Source: Conexibacter woesei Iso977N (GTDB taxonomy: Bacteria; Actinomycetota; Thermoleophilia; Solirubrobacterales; Solirubrobacteraceae). Taken from it: DNA of 64,000 bases. Below, piece after piece: positions 62,067 through 64,000 of the stretch (the first letter of the stretch is position 1; each line of letters starts with the position of its first letter). A program made the position numbers and the translations under genes. Below the pieces are notes generated by a model, which worked only from the letters and a program-made list of their open reading frames with translations, did not search any database and had not been told where the DNA came from. The DNA is taken from assembly GCF_000424625.1 (NCBI RefSeq), contig NZ_AUKG01000003.1:248001-312000 (forward strand), read 5' to 3'.

Positions 62067-63002
62067 ATGAAGGCAGTGCGGTTCCACGAGTACGGCGACG
62101 CCGATGTCCTGCGCTACGAGGACGTCGAGCTCCCGGTCCCCGGCGCCGGCGAGGTCCGGATCCGGGTGGCCGCGTCGGCGTTCAACCCGGTCGACGACGG
62201 CATCCGCGGCGGCTACCTGCAGGGCCCGTTCCCGGTGACCCTGCCGCACACGCCGGGCATCGAGGTGTCCGGGACGGTCGACGCAGTCGGCGAGGGTGTC
62301 GCGAACGTCGCGGTCGGCGACGCGGTCGTCGGGTTCCTGCCGATGACGGCGCCGGGCGCGGCGGCGGAGTACGTGATCGCGCCGGCCGAGGGGCTGGCGG
62401 CGGCGCCCGCGAAGGTCCCGCTCGCCGACGCGGCGGCGCTGCCGATGGTCGCGCTGACCGCGTGGCAGGCGCTGTTCGACGACGCCGGGCTGCAGGCCGG
62501 CCAGCGCGTCCTGATCAACGGCGCGGGCGGGGCGGTCGGTGGCTACGCCGTCCAGCTGGCCAAGCATGTCCATGCCCTTGTGATCGCCACGGCGAGCCCG
62601 CGCAGCGCCGACCGCCTCCGGGCCGCGGGCGCCGACGAGGTCATCGACCACACCAACAACGCCGTGGCAGACGCGGTCGCCGAGCCGGTCGACGTCCTCC
62701 TCAACCTCGCGCGCATCGCGCCCGAGGAGCTGGAGGCGATGGCCGCGCTGGTCCGCGACGGCGGTGTCGTCGTCAACACGGTCCCCACGATCGCGACGCC
62801 GACCGACGAGGCGCGCGGCGTGCGCGGCATCGGCGTCTTCGTCCGCAGCGACGCCGCGCAGCTGTCGCACCTGGTCGAGCTGGTCGACCGCGGCGTGCTG
62901 AGCATCGGCGTCGACGAGCGCCTCCCGCTCGCCGAGCTGCCCGCCGTCCACGCCCGCGCGGCCGCCGGCGAGCTGCGCGGCAAGGTGATCCTGCTGCCGT
63001 GA
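62067..63002 (+). CDS. NADP-dependent oxidoreductase, quinone-reductase type (MDR family)
   Basis: A 311-residue medium-chain dehydrogenase/reductase without structural zinc ligands. The N-terminal GroES-like domain begins MKAVRFHEYGDADVLRYEDV. The nucleotide-binding motif is LINGAGGAVGGYAVQLAK, close to the AxGxxG form of zeta-crystallin and QOR proteins. It likely reduces quinones or enones with NADPH. ATG start at 62067. Controlled by the divergent MarR protein through the two palindromes at 61979 and 62018 (inference from position). Confidence 0.88.
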   Translation: MKAVRFHEYGDADVLRYEDVELPVPGAGEVRIRVAASAFNPVDDGIRGGYLQGPFPVTLPHTPGIEVSGTVDAVGEGVANVAVGDAVVGFLPMTAPGAAAEYVIAPAEGLAAAPAKVPLADAAALPMVALTAWQALFDDAGLQAGQRVLINGAGGAVGGYAVQLAKHVHALVIATASPRSADRLRAAGADEVIDHTNNAVADAVAEPVDVLLNLARIAPEELEAMAALVRDGGVVVNTVPTIATPTDEARGVRGIGVFVRSDAAQLSHLVELVDRGVLSIGVDERLPLAELPAVHARAAAGELRGKVILLP

Positions 63003-63005
63003 GGC

Positions 63006-64000
63006 TCAGGCCGGCGGCGGCGCCGCCGCGGCGACCGGCCGCGTCGACCCGCGCTCGACCAGGACCCCCTGCACCGGCGGCTCGCTCGGCGCCACGGTGC
63101 TCGACTGCTCAGCGGCGAGCACACCGACGAGCAGGCGGACGGCGGCGGCGCCGAGCTCAGACGGGCGTTCGTCGATCGTCGTGAGGTCGTGGGCGCGGGC
63201 GACGTCGCTGTCGCTGAACGTGACGAGCTGGAGCTCGTCCGGGATCGCGATCGAGCGGTGCAGCGCCTCGGTCGCGACGGCGGCCGAGAGCTTGTCGAAC
63301 GTCGCGTAGATCGCCCGCGGGCGCGCGTCCAGCGCCTTGGCCGCCGCGGTCGCGATCGCGTCCGGCCCCGGGTTGCGCGCGACGACGATCGACGGCGCGA
63401 CGTCGTGGCGCTCGCACCAGGCGCGGTAGGCGCGCTCGGTGTCGGCCTCGATCGACTGGCGCGGCTGGGCGTACATCAACATGATGTCCTTGTCGCCACC
63501 GGCGGCGAGGCGGTCGAGCGCCGTGCGCGTCATCGCCGCGATGTCGTTGTCGACGTGCGGCACCGCGTCGTCGCCCATCGCGTGCCCGATCGTCACGATC
63601 GGGATCCCGCGCGCGCCGAGCGCGGCCAGGACCGGCTCGTCCTCGACCGGGTCGACGACGATCGCGCCGTCGAACAGCACGCGGTTCCACGCGGGGCTGT
63701 CGACGCCGCCGGGCGCGACGACGAGCGCGTGGTCGAGCTCCAGCGCCGCGCCGGCCGCGCCGCCGAGCACGCCGAGGAAATGCCGGACCTCGCCTGCGAG
63801 CTCCGGGAAGTGCTCGATCTCGGGCATGCTCAGCGCCAGGACCTGCGAGCGTCCGAGCACCAGCGCGCTCGCACCCGGGTTGGGGCGGTAGCCGAGCCGC
63901 TCGGCGGCGTCGAGGATCCGGTTGCGCGTCGCGGGCGCGAGGCGGCCCTTGCCGTTGAGCGCCTGCGAGACCGCGGCCACGGAGACGCCGGCGTCGAGCG
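63006..64000 (-). CDS. LacI-family transcriptional regulator (5' end cut by window)
   Basis: The frame is open to the right edge, so the first 15-20 residues are missing. The helix-turn-helix and hinge are visible: LDAGVSVAAVSQALNGKG, then RNRILDAAERLGYRPNPGASAL. The periplasmic-binding-like effector domain follows (DGAIVVDPVEDEPVLAALGARG, HVDNDIAAMTRTALDRLAAGG, PRAIYATFDKLSAAVATEAL). The end is Ala/Pro-rich. It would repress a sugar or related catabolic gene that lies outside the window. Its stop is 3 bases from the oxidoreductase stop. Confidence 0.9.
   Translation of the reverse strand, partial: LDAGVSVAAVSQALNGKGRLAPATRNRILDAAERLGYRPNPGASALVLGRSQVLALSMPEIEHFPELAGEVRHFLGVLGGAAGAALELDHALVVAPGGVDSPAWNRVLFDGAIVVDPVEDEPVLAALGARGIPIVTIGHAMGDDAVPHVDNDIAAMTRTALDRLAAGGDKDIMLMYAQPRQSIEADTERAYRAWCERHDVAPSIVVARNPGPDAIATAAAKALDARPRAIYATFDKLSAAVATEALHRSIAIPDELQLVTFSDSDVARAHDLTTIDERPSELGAAAVRLLVGVLAAEQSSTVAPSEPPVQGVLVERGSTRPVAAAAPPPA

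Overview
The window is a very GC-rich, gene-dense actinobacterial chromosome segment. I infer the class Thermoleophilia (a Solirubrobacter, Conexibacter or Patulibacter relative). The reasons are the strongly GC-biased third codon positions, GTG/TTG/CTG starts, 1- to 4-base gene overlaps, many secreted beta-propeller-like proteins with Lys/Arg-rich tails, and orphan periplasmic binding proteins. No rRNA, tRNA, CRISPR array, phage or insertion sequence was recognised. Both ends cut a gene: a membrane protein at the left edge and a LacI-family regulator at the right edge.

Layout. 1-7.8 kb: a three-gene acyl-CoA catabolic operon (CoA ligase, SDR, acyl-CoA dehydrogenase) diverges from a phosphotriesterase-family hydrolase. 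A lower-GC, frameshifted Abi-like gene and a TetR regulator with a perfect palindrome at its start lie next to them. 7.8-10.6 kb: a MarR regulator and a drug exporter share a perfect 30-bp palindrome, followed by an NlpC/P60-like lipoprotein. 10.7-17.2 kb: a GntR regulator followed by aceE-aceF-lpd (pyruvate dehydrogenase complex), the same order as the enterobacterial pdhR operon. 17.2-24.5 kb: a cyclase-like protein, a SulP transporter, an acyltransferase-SGNH protein, an SGNH hydrolase and a diguanylate cyclase. 24.5-28.7 kb: edd, eda, a ROK sugar kinase and a class II aldolase (Entner-Doudoroff). 28.8-32.7 kb: a winged-helix protein, then ftsH, an ECF sigma factor and a membrane anti-sigma-like protein in one overlapping operon.

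32.8-50.2 kb is the most distinctive part. It holds two orphan binding proteins (TctC-like and PstS-like), a small secreted protein, a PKD/beta-propeller protein, and a five-gene operon (38935-50162) of exported proteins joined by ATGA or TTGA overlaps. One of these is a 1505-residue protein with a collagen-like tract and a degenerate phosphoesterase-like domain. Upstream of several of these units sits the same 11-base-periodic motif, GTGAAC-N5-NNNAAC, which resembles a Pho-type box. I propose a co-regulated, possibly phosphate-responsive, cell-surface regulon.

50.2-64 kb: two MFS exporters back to back, a 156-bp tandem repeat, a C45 peptidase, a WYL regulator with two operators divergent from an exporter, a DUF2252 protein, the azlCD amino-acid exporter, a CGNR-type regulator, and a MarR regulator with two operators divergent from a quinone-oxidoreductase-like enzyme.
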